The position numbers and the translations under genes are program-made. A DNA stretch of 64,000 nucleotides, taken from NCBI GenBank assembly GCA_938034445.1, contig CALHLD010000010.1, positions 1-64,000 of the forward strand. Reading direction: 5' to 3'. The notes below the pieces were generated by a model that saw only the letters and a list, made by a program, of their open reading frames with translations, was not told the origin of the DNA and searched no databases. Source of the stretch: an uncultured archaeon. GTDB taxonomy: Archaea > Thermoproteota > Nitrososphaeria > JACIWG01. Positions 35,164 through 43,074 of this stretch are shown here, in pieces; position 1 is the first letter of the stretch, and each line of letters starts with the position of its first letter.

Positions 35164-36060
35164 TTAAGGTATTAAATAAAAAGGAACATACTTAGACCTA
35201 ATAATTATAATAATTGCACCTATTAACGGCCTTATTGAAACATTACCAATTTCCTTGGAATAAAAATGCCCTAAAAGATATATAAATAGAGGCTGCGAAT
35301 TTATTATTGGTGCTACCTTAGAAACATCACCACAGCTTAATGCATAAAAAGTAAATATCCATGCCAAAGCCATAACAATGCCAGAAACCCACATAAGTTT
35401 AAAATCATTCCATGTAATTGGTCTAATTTTTCTACTTTTAAAAATGTAGACTAGGTAATATAGTATAAGGGCTGCTAAATTTGCGACAACCGTTCCAAGA
35501 AAAGGTTGATTTGAAATATTTAGAGCAATTTTTCTTATAGAATCACCTAATCCACCCATCAGTACACCTGACATTGGTAATATTATATAGGCAACTTTTG
35601 TTTTTTGGCCATTATTCCTGCTTATACTAGTTTCTATTATTATCGCACCAACTATTATTGCTAAGATACCTATCCAAAGGTTTGGAGGGAACATTTCTGA
35701 AAGAACTATTACAGCAGATATTGCTGATATTATGGGTTGAGATGGCATTATGGATGATGTGATTAAGGCACCAACTTTTTGTAAGCTCTGAAAAAATATT
35801 AGCCTAGCCAAACCTGGCGCAATAAGACCACTTAAGGTGAACAAAAATATGCTTATCATATTTATTTGGCTAAAGTCTACAAAAAATAGGAAAGGAATAT
35901 AGGTTGCACAGCTAATAGCAGAAACAAGCAAACTACATGATAAGTAATCCATTTTTTGTAATCCCCTTTTTATACCAATTACATTATATGCAAATGTGAA
36001 AGACGAAAGGATCGCAAATACTATCTCAATCATATTATGGTAATAGGGGTGCTTATTCAA
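35164..36060 (-). CDS. EamA/DMT-family transporter
   Basis: 298 residues with ten hydrophobic segments in two repeats of five, the drug/metabolite transporter layout. APGLARLIFFQSLQKVGALI and SSIMPSQPIISAISAVIVLS are the family's first-repeat signature; the second repeat has ALSCGDVSKVAPIINSQPLF. Substrate unknown. The ATG at 36060 or the one at codon 10 (MIEIVFAIL) could start it; the latter begins directly with the first membrane helix. Confidence 0.85.
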   Translation of the reverse strand: MNKHPYYHNMIEIVFAILSSFTFAYNVIGIKRGLQKMDYLSCSLLVSAISCATYIPFLFFVDFSQINMISIFLFTLSGLIAPGLARLIFFQSLQKVGALITSSIMPSQPIISAISAVIVLSEMFPPNLWIGILAIIVGAIIIETSISRNNGQKTKVAYIILPMSGVLMGGLGDSIRKIALNISNQPFLGTVVANLAALILYYLVYIFKSRKIRPITWNDFKLMWVSGIVMALAWIFTFYALSCGDVSKVAPIINSQPLFIYLLGHFYSKEIGNVSIRPLIGAIIIIIRSKYVPFYLIP

Positions 36061-36156
36061 TGCATATTTGTTTTAAACATTAAATCTAAAGTTAGGTAGA
36101 ACAAATTAAAAGTTTTAAATACAAGAAATTTTTAATAAAATAAGATTAGCTTGAGT

Positions 36157-36576
36157 ATGCCAAAAGGTTTGAATTTAGAAGAAAGTGAAAAACCTGTTTG
36201 GTATGGTCGTATGAGTTGGAAGGCGAACTGGTTTCTAATATTACTTGCGATATTAACAATTTGGTTTTTTGGATTAGGTCTTATTTTCCTTTTATTAGGT
36301 CTCCTTAGAGTAAAGTCAACAGAATATTTTATTTCGGATAAAAGGATTTTTGTTAGGTATGGTCTTTTCAAAAAAACTGTTTTGCAAATTAGGAATGAGT
36401 GGATCTCAAGTTATCTTATAAGTCAAAGTTTCTTCGGAAAGATATTCAATTATGGCCGAGTTTGGGTTAGCACGCCAGGATATTTTAGTGGTGTAACTGT
36501 TATAAAAAATGTTTCTAACCCAAATTTTTTTAAAATAGTATTAGAACGTTTGCTCGAAAAGCAGTCAGTTAACTAG
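36157..36576 (+). CDS. Bacterial-type PH domain membrane protein
   Basis: 139 residues: SEKPVWYGRMSWKANWFLIL, two adjacent membrane helices, then RVKSTEYFISDKRIFVRYGL, which is the bPH2/DUF304 signature, and GRVWVSTPGYFSGVTVIKNV. Such proteins are small membrane-anchored PH folds of unclear role. ATG 36157 is preferred over TTG 36151. A tandem palindrome like that at 31396 lies just after the gene. Confidence 0.78.
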   Translation: MPKGLNLEESEKPVWYGRMSWKANWFLILLAILTIWFFGLGLIFLLLGLLRVKSTEYFISDKRIFVRYGLFKKTVLQIRNEWISSYLISQSFFGKIFNYGRVWVSTPGYFSGVTVIKNVSNPNFFKIVLERLLEKQSVN

Positions 36577-36589
36577 CTAAAATAATTAT

Positions 36590-36613
36590 ATCAAGCTTGA
36601 TATCAAACTTGAT
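36590..36613. promoter_or_regulatory. Second tandem ATCAAGCTTGAT palindrome pair
   Basis: ATCAAGCTTGAT (36590-36601) followed directly by ATCAAACTTGAT (36602-36613). The first half is identical to the site at 31396 and the second differs at two positions. It lies after the PH-domain gene and about 150 bases upstream of the gene at 36761, for which it may act as operator. The gap also has A+T-rich TATA-like stretches. Confidence 0.5.
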
Positions 36614-36760
36614 AATCGAATATGTTAGGTAATTGTATAAAGACATTAAAATTAATGTAATGAGATAAAAAAACATGTATTCAAGCACAAATTTTTTTAT
36701 AAGATGATTAGAAAAAATTGTCCTTATATCATATAATTTAAGAAAAAACTTTAAAACCTC

Positions 36761-37093
36761 ATGTCATACAATGGAACTCTATCTGAGCAACAGATTAAAA
36801 TAAAGAGTGCTCAAATAATAAATTATAGCTTGTCTTTTTTGGGTGAAAACGCTAAAAACGCTATATTTTATCATTTTATGAGAAGTAGGAATCTAAATAA
36901 AGTAGAAGAAATAATTGATTACATTGATGAATTTGAAGACTTTTTAATTGGAATATTTGGGTATGGTGCAACATTTATACTACCAATTATAGTTAATAGA
37001 CTTTACAACCAGTTTAAGGTTGAGCCACAATCTTTTGCTCAGATTAGTCTATCTTATGCACTAAAAGAGATAAGAAGAAAGATGGTTCAATAA
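36761..37093 (+). CDS. NitrOD5-like small protein
   Basis: 110 residues, helical. NYSLSFLGENAKNAIFYHF, an acidic middle, and FEDFLIGIFGYGATFILPIIV resemble the NitrOD5 output domain known mainly from Nitrososphaeria and related archaea. Its function is unknown. The match is from memory of the L-G...A-I-Y-H and F-G-x-G-A pattern, so family membership is moderately sure. A LAGLIDADG-derived gene follows 38 bases downstream on the same strand and may be co-transcribed. Confidence 0.6.
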   Translation: MSYNGTLSEQQIKIKSAQIINYSLSFLGENAKNAIFYHFMRSRNLNKVEEIIDYIDEFEDFLIGIFGYGATFILPIIVNRLYNQFKVEPQSFAQISLSYALKEIRRKMVQ

Positions 37094-37131
37094 AAAAATT
37101 TTAAATATTAGCTTAAGATGTATTATTGTAA

Positions 37132-37662
37132 ATGGACAAAATAGATCCAAGTTATATATTAGGAATTGTCGATTGTCTTGGCCATTTTACCTTATACAAT
37201 TATAATAATTATTGTTATCCAAAGTTTGTAGTTTACACTAAAAATAAAGACATAGCATATCTATTACATTCATTCTTTAATATAGGTAATGTAATAACAA
37301 AATCAAAGAATAGAAATAAACCCCTTTACATATATTTTGTATCAAAGTATAATGAGTTAAAGCAAATAATCGATTTTTTTGAAAACCATAAACTTAATAT
37401 CAAATATAACGAATACATTCGCTTCAGAAACTTCCTTACCAAATGGCATCCTAAAATACAAAGAAGAAGCAAGGAAGAGAGTATCAAAGCATTAGAAACA
37501 GCAATAAAAATGTATAAAAAAGGTTATCCTGTAAAAGAAATAATCCTAAAGACAGGAGTAAGCCTTAATAGATTATACATAGTTCTAAGATCTTACAATC
37601 TTAAGAGGTATAATAAGGTCAAAGATGAAGGAGTTATCCTGTATTCAAAGGTAAGGAGCTAG
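37132..37662 (+). CDS. LAGLIDADG-derived protein with C-terminal helix-turn-helix
   Basis: YILGIVDCLGHFTLY (residues 8-22) aligns with the LAGLIDADG helix of homing endonucleases, and the following beta strands (KFVVYTKNKDIAYLLHSFF) and the KQIIDFFENHKL helix fit a single domain. The last acidic residue of the motif, which binds the catalytic metal, is Leu here (DCLG instead of DADG). So cleavage is unlikely. The C-terminal 50 residues (ALETAIKMYKKGYPVKEIIL ... SLNRLYIVLRSYNL) read as a resolvase-type helix-turn-helix. I infer a domesticated DNA-binding protein, possibly a regulator. It is convergent with, and overlaps by 4 bases, the OsmC gene. Confidence 0.65.
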   Translation: MDKIDPSYILGIVDCLGHFTLYNYNNYCYPKFVVYTKNKDIAYLLHSFFNIGNVITKSKNRNKPLYIYFVSKYNELKQIIDFFENHKLNIKYNEYIRFRNFLTKWHPKIQRRSKEESIKALETAIKMYKKGYPVKEIILKTGVSLNRLYIVLRSYNLKRYNKVKDEGVILYSKVRS

Positions 37663-38090
37663 CTTTCTTCTACTATTTCATATGACGTTGCTATCTCAGC
37701 CGCTTTCTTTAACATTCCTCCAACTGAACAATACTTTTCATGTGAAAGTCTGATCGCGTTTTCAACAAAATCTTTATTAATATTTACACCCTTAATAATA
37801 TACTTGAGACTTATGTTTGTATAAATTTTCGGATCCTCATCCCTCCTTATACCTGAAACTTCAACCGTTAACCCCCTAATATCTTGTCTCTTCTTTTTAA
37901 GTATCAAAACAACATCAATGCTACTACATGCAGCTAAACATGCTAAAAGAGTCTCCATAGGCGAAGGTGCTGTACCATGTCCACCCCTTTCAATAGGAAC
38001 ATCAAAATTGACTGTAAGCCCATTTTCATTTTTTCCAACAAATTTTAGGTCGCCTAGCCACTCTAAAGTCATTTTCTTTATAGTTGGCAT
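37659..38090 (-). CDS. OsmC-family peroxide-handling protein
   Basis: 143 residues with the OsmC/Ohr fold: GGHGTAPSPMETLLACLAAC contains the conserved Cys of helix 2, and RLSHEKYCSVGGMLKKAAEI holds the second Cys. The two Cys reduce organic peroxides in characterised members. ATG 38090 is the start. A single gene. Confidence 0.9.
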   Translation of the reverse strand: MPTIKKMTLEWLGDLKFVGKNENGLTVNFDVPIERGGHGTAPSPMETLLACLAACSSIDVVLILKKKRQDIRGLTVEVSGIRRDEDPKIYTNISLKYIIKGVNINKDFVENAIRLSHEKYCSVGGMLKKAAEIATSYEIVEES

Positions 38091-38166
38091 AAAAGGACCA
38101 TAAAAATATAGTCTATAAAAGCTTTAAAAAGACTGATCCGCCTAGAGTTTGTTCATATTTATGAAC

Positions 38167-39114
38167 TTAAATCAATTTTATTCCACAGTTAGGGCAAAAC
38201 TTTGGTGTTGTCGGTAAGTTTCTAAGGTCTGTTCCACAGTTTGGGCAGAAGTTTATTTTTTGAACTGTTACCGGAGCTTGTTGTGTAGAGGGGGAACTTG
38301 TAGGTTGTGTTTGTGCTGTAGGCGCTGGCATTGGTGTTGGTTGAGTTTGTTGTTGGGGTTGCATTATTGGGGGTATGATTACCATTCCAGCGCCTAGGGC
38401 TGCACCTGGTGATTTTGATAGAGATTCTGCTACAGATTTTGCTGTATCCATTTGTAGGACTGTTGTTGCGCTTGCTTGTTTTAGCCAGAATAGTCTTTCT
38501 CTGTATTCTGGTGTTGTGTCTATTCCTTCGAATTTTAGGTCTATAAGTTGCAGGCCTATTCTTGAAAGTTCTTCTGATATGGCTGTTTTTACTTTAAATG
38601 ATACTTCTTCTAGTTTACTGAATACTGTTACTAGATCATATTTTGAGAGTTGGGAGATTAGTCTTTCGTTCATGTATCCTCTTAGGAATTCGTTAACTTG
38701 TGGTGTTTCAAAAATACTTTGTCCACCTACAACTTCCATTACAAATATTTTTGGGTCTGAAATTTTGAACCAATATGATCCATAAAATTTTAAGGGCGCC
38801 AGGTCTGTTGTTTGCCCGCTTGCACCGTAAAGTCCTTTAAACTGTTTTGTTGAAACAAATATAACATCTGCTGTAAATGGGGATCTATCGAAACCGGATA
38901 TTCTACTTAGTATTGTAGTTAATAGAGGTAGATTTTGGGTTGTTATTGTGTGTCTTCCAGCTTGAAATACGTCGTATGCTTTGCCGTCTCTAAAGAAAAC
39001 TGCAATCTGATATTCTCTAACTATCAATTGGCTGCCCCACGTTATTATATTTTTTGGGTATCTATATACTATATCATTTTCATCCTGTATTGCCCATTCT
39101 ATAATATCAGGCAT
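38167..39114 (-). CDS. SPFH-domain protein with C-terminal double zinc ribbon
   Basis: 315 residues. The first 215 form an SPFH/Band-7-like domain of the YdjI type: PKNIITWGSQLIVREYQIAV, AGRHTITTQNLPLL, YWFKISDPKIFVMEVVGGQ and IGLQLIDLKFEGID. A Pro/Gln/Thr-rich linker follows (about 250-285), then two CPNCG knuckles (FCPNCGTDLR, FCPNCGIKLI). Such proteins lack a membrane helix and are linked to membrane or virus stress. The start codon overlaps the stop of the upstream gene (TAATG), so the two are coupled. Confidence 0.85.
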   Translation of the reverse strand: MPDIIEWAIQDENDIVYRYPKNIITWGSQLIVREYQIAVFFRDGKAYDVFQAGRHTITTQNLPLLTTILSRISGFDRSPFTADVIFVSTKQFKGLYGASGQTTDLAPLKFYGSYWFKISDPKIFVMEVVGGQSIFETPQVNEFLRGYMNERLISQLSKYDLVTVFSKLEEVSFKVKTAISEELSRIGLQLIDLKFEGIDTTPEYRERLFWLKQASATTVLQMDTAKSVAESLSKSPGAALGAGMVIIPPIMQPQQQTQPTPMPAPTAQTQPTSSPSTQQAPVTVQKINFCPNCGTDLRNLPTTPKFCPNCGIKLI

Positions 39115-39626
39115 TATTTGATCACCTCAAAGATCACGTCATTCCTTTGATTAAAGGTATTTTCAAATTCTAAAAGTTTTTTTCTAAAGTCTTCTAATGC
39201 TAACTTCTTATTTTCTTGACCATAAATGTTGTTTGCTATATCTTTTAAAGACTTAATATTTTCTAAAATATTATAATCGAATTCTAATAGTTTATCAAGC
39301 TTTTCTTCTTTAACTTTGACTGCGTCAAAAAATCCAGAATATCCATAATTTGCATGTTCTATCTTGTTGATAAGTCTATCCAATACAGCAGATACACGAT
39401 TTGCGGTAGAAAAGGTTTCAACATCATTAGAGTCCGCTATTTTCTGGAAAACATCATTTAATATCATTTTTATCTCATTAAGTTTTTCAACCAAACATTT
39501 TCTGACCATCTTATCTGCCTCACGCCTTAACTCTTTCTCCTTATAACCATGATAGCCAGGAACATATGATGCAATTTTTTCTAATAGGGTTTGTTCGTCT
39601 CTTACTCTGCCAATTATATTTGACAT
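39114..39626 (-). CDS. Coiled-coil partner of the SPFH protein
   Basis: 170 residues, highly charged and helical. LLEKIASYVPGYHGYKEKELRREADKM is given here in parts: SYVPGYHGYKEKELRREA is the conserved-looking start. The rest is long helices (DVFQKIADSNDV, NIYGQENKKLALEDFRKKLL). The gene ends in the TAATG overlap that starts the SPFH gene. I recall the PGYxGYxxKE-R-R-AD start from other SPFH-linked genes, but no function is assigned. A cytoplasmic adaptor is likely (inference). Confidence 0.65.
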   Translation of the reverse strand: MSNIIGRVRDEQTLLEKIASYVPGYHGYKEKELRREADKMVRKCLVEKLNEIKMILNDVFQKIADSNDVETFSTANRVSAVLDRLINKIEHANYGYSGFFDAVKVKEEKLDKLLEFDYNILENIKSLKDIANNIYGQENKKLALEDFRKKLLEFENTFNQRNDVIFEVIK

Positions 39627-39686
39627 CTATATATCCTACCTAGAATTTTTGAAAAATGGTGTATTTAAGTTTTCATGATAAAAATT

Positions 39687-40550
39687 TTATTTTACAAGAT
39701 TAGGATGTGTGTGCTCAATTGGTAGAAACTTTGGATCATAACTTGTTCTAGGAACAAGTTTTCTTGCATTATTTGGGCACCTATAGACACATAATCCGCA
39801 ACCCATACATTTGTCAGGGTCAACATAGGCTTTACCTTCTTGGTCCCTAAATATAGCATTAAACGTGCATATGTTAACGCATACACCACAATTATCTAAA
39901 CCCCTACATTTTTCAGAATTAACAACAGAATATAATGGTCCCGGATACACGCCTTCTCCAGCAATAAGCTGGCTTCTTGTTGGCATACAATATCTTGCAT
40001 CACAATTGCAAATTACAAAAGCCCAACGTTTCGCCTTAAAACATGCAAACACTTCATGAATTAGATTGTGGTCACGGAATTCTTTTAAAAGTCGCTTTGC
40101 CTCTTCCTTAGTTATGTATGTGTATTCTTCAGGATCCGCAGCCTTATATGCTTCAGCACCATACATAATAACCATATCTGTGACATAAGGTTCTTCTTTG
40201 ACACCAATAGATTTTTTACAAACACAGGGGCCGACAGCAATATGTGTTCCATTTTCAGGTAAACTGTCAATCAGGCGTAGAGCTGCCTCATGTTCTATCA
40301 CAACACCATGAGGCAAAAACCATAGAAGTTTTCCTGTAACCTTTAAGAAAAATCTACCTGGCCTTGTACTGTTCAAAAGTCTGTTTTTTAGTAGCCTATC
40401 AATTATTCTAACAACTGTGGGCTCTATTTTTGCATAGAAAGTATGTAACTTCTTTTGTAGATAGGATTCTTCACCAAAATTTCCATTTTGAAATATATGT
40501 GTGAAGACGATAAAAGCAAAGAGTGTTGAAGATAGAGTAAACAGATACAT
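39687..40550 (-). CDS. 4Fe-4S ferredoxin-type protein with extra Cys motifs
   Basis: 287 residues. A hydrophobic N-terminal segment could be a membrane anchor (FTLSSTLFAFIVFTHIF). The middle carries GPCVCKKSIG and ICNCDARYCMPTRSQ, two Cys motifs that may hold another cluster. The C-terminal 70 residues are a two-cluster ferredoxin: CRGLDNCGVCVNIC and CMGCGLCVYRCP. It could pass electrons to a redox enzyme; no partner is adjacent. I know similar ferredoxin-like proteins in anaerobic bacteria and archaea, but no defined role. Confidence 0.8.
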   Translation of the reverse strand: MYLFTLSSTLFAFIVFTHIFQNGNFGEESYLQKKLHTFYAKIEPTVVRIIDRLLKNRLLNSTRPGRFFLKVTGKLLWFLPHGVVIEHEAALRLIDSLPENGTHIAVGPCVCKKSIGVKEEPYVTDMVIMYGAEAYKAADPEEYTYITKEEAKRLLKEFRDHNLIHEVFACFKAKRWAFVICNCDARYCMPTRSQLIAGEGVYPGPLYSVVNSEKCRGLDNCGVCVNICTFNAIFRDQEGKAYVDPDKCMGCGLCVYRCPNNARKLVPRTSYDPKFLPIEHTHPNLVK

Positions 40551-40668
40551 ACTCTAATGCTTGCTATAAAATCTTTTTATCTTTTACTTTAAGAAAGCCC
40601 TTTTTAATTTAATTTAAACATTCATGATTTTTTAGAACTATTAAATGAGGCTCAAACATTACAAAAAG

Positions 40669-40678
40669 TTTATATATA
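40669..40678 (+). promoter_or_regulatory. TATA box for the 40.7-kb leader/micro-ORF
   Basis: TTTATATATA preceded by ACAAAAAG forms a strong archaeal BRE/TATA combination. Transcription would begin about 25 bases downstream, near 40699-40703, that is at or next to the TTATTGGGG that opens the structured element. Confidence 0.55.
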
Positions 40679-40694
40679 AGTCTAATATATTATA

Positions 40695-40808
40695 TTTATT
40701 GGGGCAATAGTCCTGGAGGTGACTCCTCTATGGGATTGCCTTCAAAGACTATTGTCTCCGACATGTCCTTAACAAACCTGAATTACTTGACACACCCCCT
40801 CCAATAAA
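40695..40808 (+). ncRNA. Structured RNA element enclosing a micro-ORF
   Basis: TTTATTGG (40695-40702) pairs perfectly with CCAATAAA (40801-40808), closing the element. CAATAGTC (40705-40712) pairs perfectly with GACTATTG (40747-40754). Inside lies GGAG-GTGA-CTCC (40715-40726), a hairpin with a GNRA-type loop. A strong TATA box precedes it and a T-run follows. Either this is a stable small RNA or it is the regulated message of the 25-codon ORF inside it. Confidence 0.5.
40730..40807 (+). CDS. 25-residue micro-protein with strong Shine-Dalgarno
   Basis: ATG 40730 begins 25 codons ending at TAA 40805-40807. The near-perfect ribosome binding site GGAGGTGA (40715-40722) lies 7 bases upstream. The peptide is mildly polar (MGLPSKTIVSDMSL, then NLNYLTHPLQ) without a clear membrane helix. 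The same GGAG bases form a hairpin with CTCC, so translation could be switched by melting or by a ligand. Hsp20 is convergent next door. No family known. Confidence 0.45.
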   Translation: MGLPSKTIVSDMSLTNLNYLTHPLQ

Positions 40809-40831
40809 CTTTTTTTTAAAAAAAGGGGGGG
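40795..40831. terminator. Bidirectional terminator between micro-ORF and hsp20
   Basis: A run of 5 C (40795-40799), then 8 T (40810-40817), 7 A (40818-40824) and 7 G (40825-40831) can pair C with G and T with A. Read on the plus strand it ends the micro-ORF transcript with a T-run; read on the minus strand it gives a stem and T-run after hsp20. It is a plausible shared terminator. Confidence 0.5.
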
Positions 40832-40847
40832 TAAGACGATAGTTTGT

Positions 40848-41444
40848 TTAGTCTATCTTTATTGGCTCACCTTTTGGTTTTTCCTCTTTCTTTGGTAGAG
40901 TAACTTCCAGAATTCCGTTACGATAAGATGATTTCGCCTTCTTCGGATCAACTTTCGTAGGTAAGTCTACTTCCTTATAATATTTTCTTTGTGGGGTGTC
41001 AACTGAAATTGTAAGCGAAGTTTCTGTACCATGAAGTTTTATATCCTCTTTCTCTACACCTGGTATTTCTGCAATAACCTTAACTTCGCCGTTTGTTGTA
41101 AGAACGTCAACAATGGGTTCTCTTTCAACTTTAAAGTCTATGCTAGGTCTTCCAGGTCCAGGAGCTACCTTAAGGTTTCCGAAAGTTCTTACTTGCGGCT
41201 TACCGTCTGGCCCAATAGTAACACTGTATCCGTAAACGAATGGCCCCCATTCTTTAACTTTGCTTCCGTCAGGCAGTGTTCTTTCCCTTATAAGTTCTTT
41301 GGGCACCATTTCGCTTAACGCTTTAAATTCACGTTCCATTTCTTCCTCTAATTCTTTAAAAAACTCATCTATATCTTCAAAGAACCAGCTTCTGAAAAAG
41401 GGGAAACGCCTTCTCCTAAATGGACTCCACCAATCTTCATTCAT
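40848..41444 (-). CDS. hsp20: Small heat shock protein Hsp20
   Basis: An ATP-independent holdase chaperone. The alpha-crystallin domain (about residues 100-190) shows PIVDVLTTNGEVKVIAEIPG, the A-x-x-x-N-G-x-L region as SSYRNGILEVTLPKK, and the closing KKEEKPKGEPIKID tail carrying an I-x-I-like PIKI motif. The N-terminus is rich in Arg, Phe and Trp (WWSPFRRRRFPFFRSWFF). ATG 41444, with AAAGGTGG upstream, is preferred over GTG 41453. Heat induction is likely but no operator is evident. Confidence 0.92.
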   Translation of the reverse strand: MNEDWWSPFRRRRFPFFRSWFFEDIDEFFKELEEEMEREFKALSEMVPKELIRERTLPDGSKVKEWGPFVYGYSVTIGPDGKPQVRTFGNLKVAPGPGRPSIDFKVEREPIVDVLTTNGEVKVIAEIPGVEKEDIKLHGTETSLTISVDTPQRKYYKEVDLPTKVDPKKAKSSYRNGILEVTLPKKEEKPKGEPIKID

Positions 41445-41499
41445 AACGACCACCTTTAAAAGTAATAGGATTTATCTTATATATAAATTTTTATATTTT

Positions 41500-42294
41500 T
41501 TAAAATATTTTTTTCATATCGTTAACGCTTTCTAAAATTATGTCAGGATAATACTTTTCCGGTATTTTCCCCAAATCTTCAGCTTTCGTGACGCCAGTTA
41601 AGACGAGCACGGATTTCATTTTCGCTCTCTTTGCAGCGATGATGTCTGTTTCAACCTTGTCTCCGACGATTAAAACTTCATCCTTTCTCAACCCAGAATA
41701 TTTAAGTGCCATATTTATTATTATTTTTGATGGCTTTCCTATTAGAAAAGGTTTTACTTTTGTGGCAGCTGTGATTGCAGCAGCCATTGCACCAGCACCA
41801 GGCAAGTAGCCATCTTCAACAGGCAGAATCATATCCAAGTTTGTTGCAATAAATTTAGCGCCATATTGTATAGCGTAACATGCTGCCTTAAGACGGTTAA
41901 AATTAAATTCAGGGTCAAAACATGATACAACAAAATTCGCTTCCATTGCATGTTCTTCGTCAACTACTGTGAATCCTTTTTCTTTAAAAAGAGTTTTAAG
42001 CGCATTTCCGCCTACGACATAAACCCTATTATTGGATCCAAATTTTCTGTAAATGTATTCAACTGCTGCCATTCCAGAAGTATAAAATTCACTTTCTATA
42101 GCGTCTAAACCCATTTTCCTAAAATGTTCAACATATTCTTTTTGTGATCGTGAAGCATTGTTTGTTAAATAAATTATTTTTAACCCCCTACTTTTTAGGT
42201 AAGATATTGTATCCTTTACACCTTCTATTGGAGTGTGCCCCCTATATATACAGCCGTCTAAGTCAAAAAATATTCCCTTGATATCAGCTAGCAT
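41500..42294 (-). CDS. HAD-superfamily IIA phosphatase (NagD-like)
   Basis: 264 residues. Motif I is FFDLDGCIYRG, motif II is IIYLTNNASRS, and motif III/IV is GKPSKIIINMAL with LIVGDKVETDIIAAKRA. The cap (about 90-190) is of the C2a type. Archaeal members act as p-nitrophenyl phosphatases or as phosphoglycolate-like or sugar phosphatases. The true substrate is unknown. Confidence 0.88.
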   Translation of the reverse strand: MLADIKGIFFDLDGCIYRGHTPIEGVKDTISYLKSRGLKIIYLTNNASRSQKEYVEHFRKMGLDAIESEFYTSGMAAVEYIYRKFGSNNRVYVVGGNALKTLFKEKGFTVVDEEHAMEANFVVSCFDPEFNFNRLKAACYAIQYGAKFIATNLDMILPVEDGYLPGAGAMAAAITAATKVKPFLIGKPSKIIINMALKYSGLRKDEVLIVGDKVETDIIAAKRAKMKSVLVLTGVTKAEDLGKIPEKYYPDIILESVNDMKKIF

Positions 42295-42414
42295 ACAATT
42301 AACCTCCTATTTACTAATATATTAAAATTGTAAAGCAATTTGGAGTCTTGAACAATTTTAAAAATGTTCATCCTTAATTAAATATTTATAAATATTTTTT
42401 AAAAATCTCTTTGC

Positions 42415-43026
42415 ATGAGCAATTTATCCGGTATCCTATTATCAGATTTAATTATAGCATTTCTATTGTTCTCAATTATCGTTACTACAGTACTTTTAAC
42501 AAAAAAATTCTCCAACATTTGGATAAACAGGAAAATGATACATCTTTCAGTAGTACCAGCTATTTTATGTTACATGTATGTATTTAATGAACCTTATATA
42601 TTCTTCATATTTGCTATCTTCTTCGTAGTATTCCTAATATTACCACATGTAAAATCGAAGGAATTAAGTTGGTTTCAAGAAAAGAAAAATTATGGAGAAG
42701 TGTTTTTCTGCCTAAGCTTTGCTATACTAGCTATCCCATGCTGGGAAAATTATAGGATATTAGCTGGTGTTGCAATGCTTTTTATGGCCGTAGGTGATTC
42801 GGTGACAGGAATAGTTAGATCACGCTTTCTGAAAAATAGAGGAAAACATTGGTCCGGTAGCATTGCCATGTTGATCACGTGCCTATTTATAGGATTATTT
42901 TTCTTAAGCTATAAAGGAATAGTACTTTCTATCCTTGCCACATTGCTTGAATATCAGCCTTGGATAGACGATAATCTCACAGTTCCACTTTTAACCGTAT
43001 TATTTGGCATGATTTTGCCCGTATAG
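42415..43026 (+). CDS. Dolichol/phytol kinase-like membrane protein
   Basis: 203 residues with about six membrane helices. NRKMIHLSVVPAI (the R-K-x-x-H start), MAVGDSVTGIVRSRF (the GDS-x-x-x-x-x-G signature) and KHWSGSIAMLITCLFIG (the K-x-x-x-G-S motif) match the SEC59/DGK1/VTE5 family of CTP-dependent lipid kinases. It could phosphorylate geranylgeraniol or dolichol for archaeal lipids or glycosylation. The start is ATG 42415. Confidence 0.85.
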   Translation: MSNLSGILLSDLIIAFLLFSIIVTTVLLTKKFSNIWINRKMIHLSVVPAILCYMYVFNEPYIFFIFAIFFVVFLILPHVKSKELSWFQEKKNYGEVFFCLSFAILAIPCWENYRILAGVAMLFMAVGDSVTGIVRSRFLKNRGKHWSGSIAMLITCLFIGLFFLSYKGIVLSILATLLEYQPWIDDNLTVPLLTVLFGMILPV

Positions 43027-43074
43027 TTTAAAAGCACAATATATTTTGGTAGAGGAGTAAAAGGGGAATCGATT

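Noticed and set aside
36761-37093. A PIN or toxin role for the 110-residue protein
   Set aside because: No conserved acidic residues of a PIN domain are present; a NitrOD5-like pattern fits better.
40730-40807. Reading the 40.7-kb element as a tRNA, 5S rRNA or SRP RNA
   Set aside because: The stems and loops do not match any of these, and the SD-ATG-stop arrangement is better explained by a micro-ORF or an orphan structured RNA.
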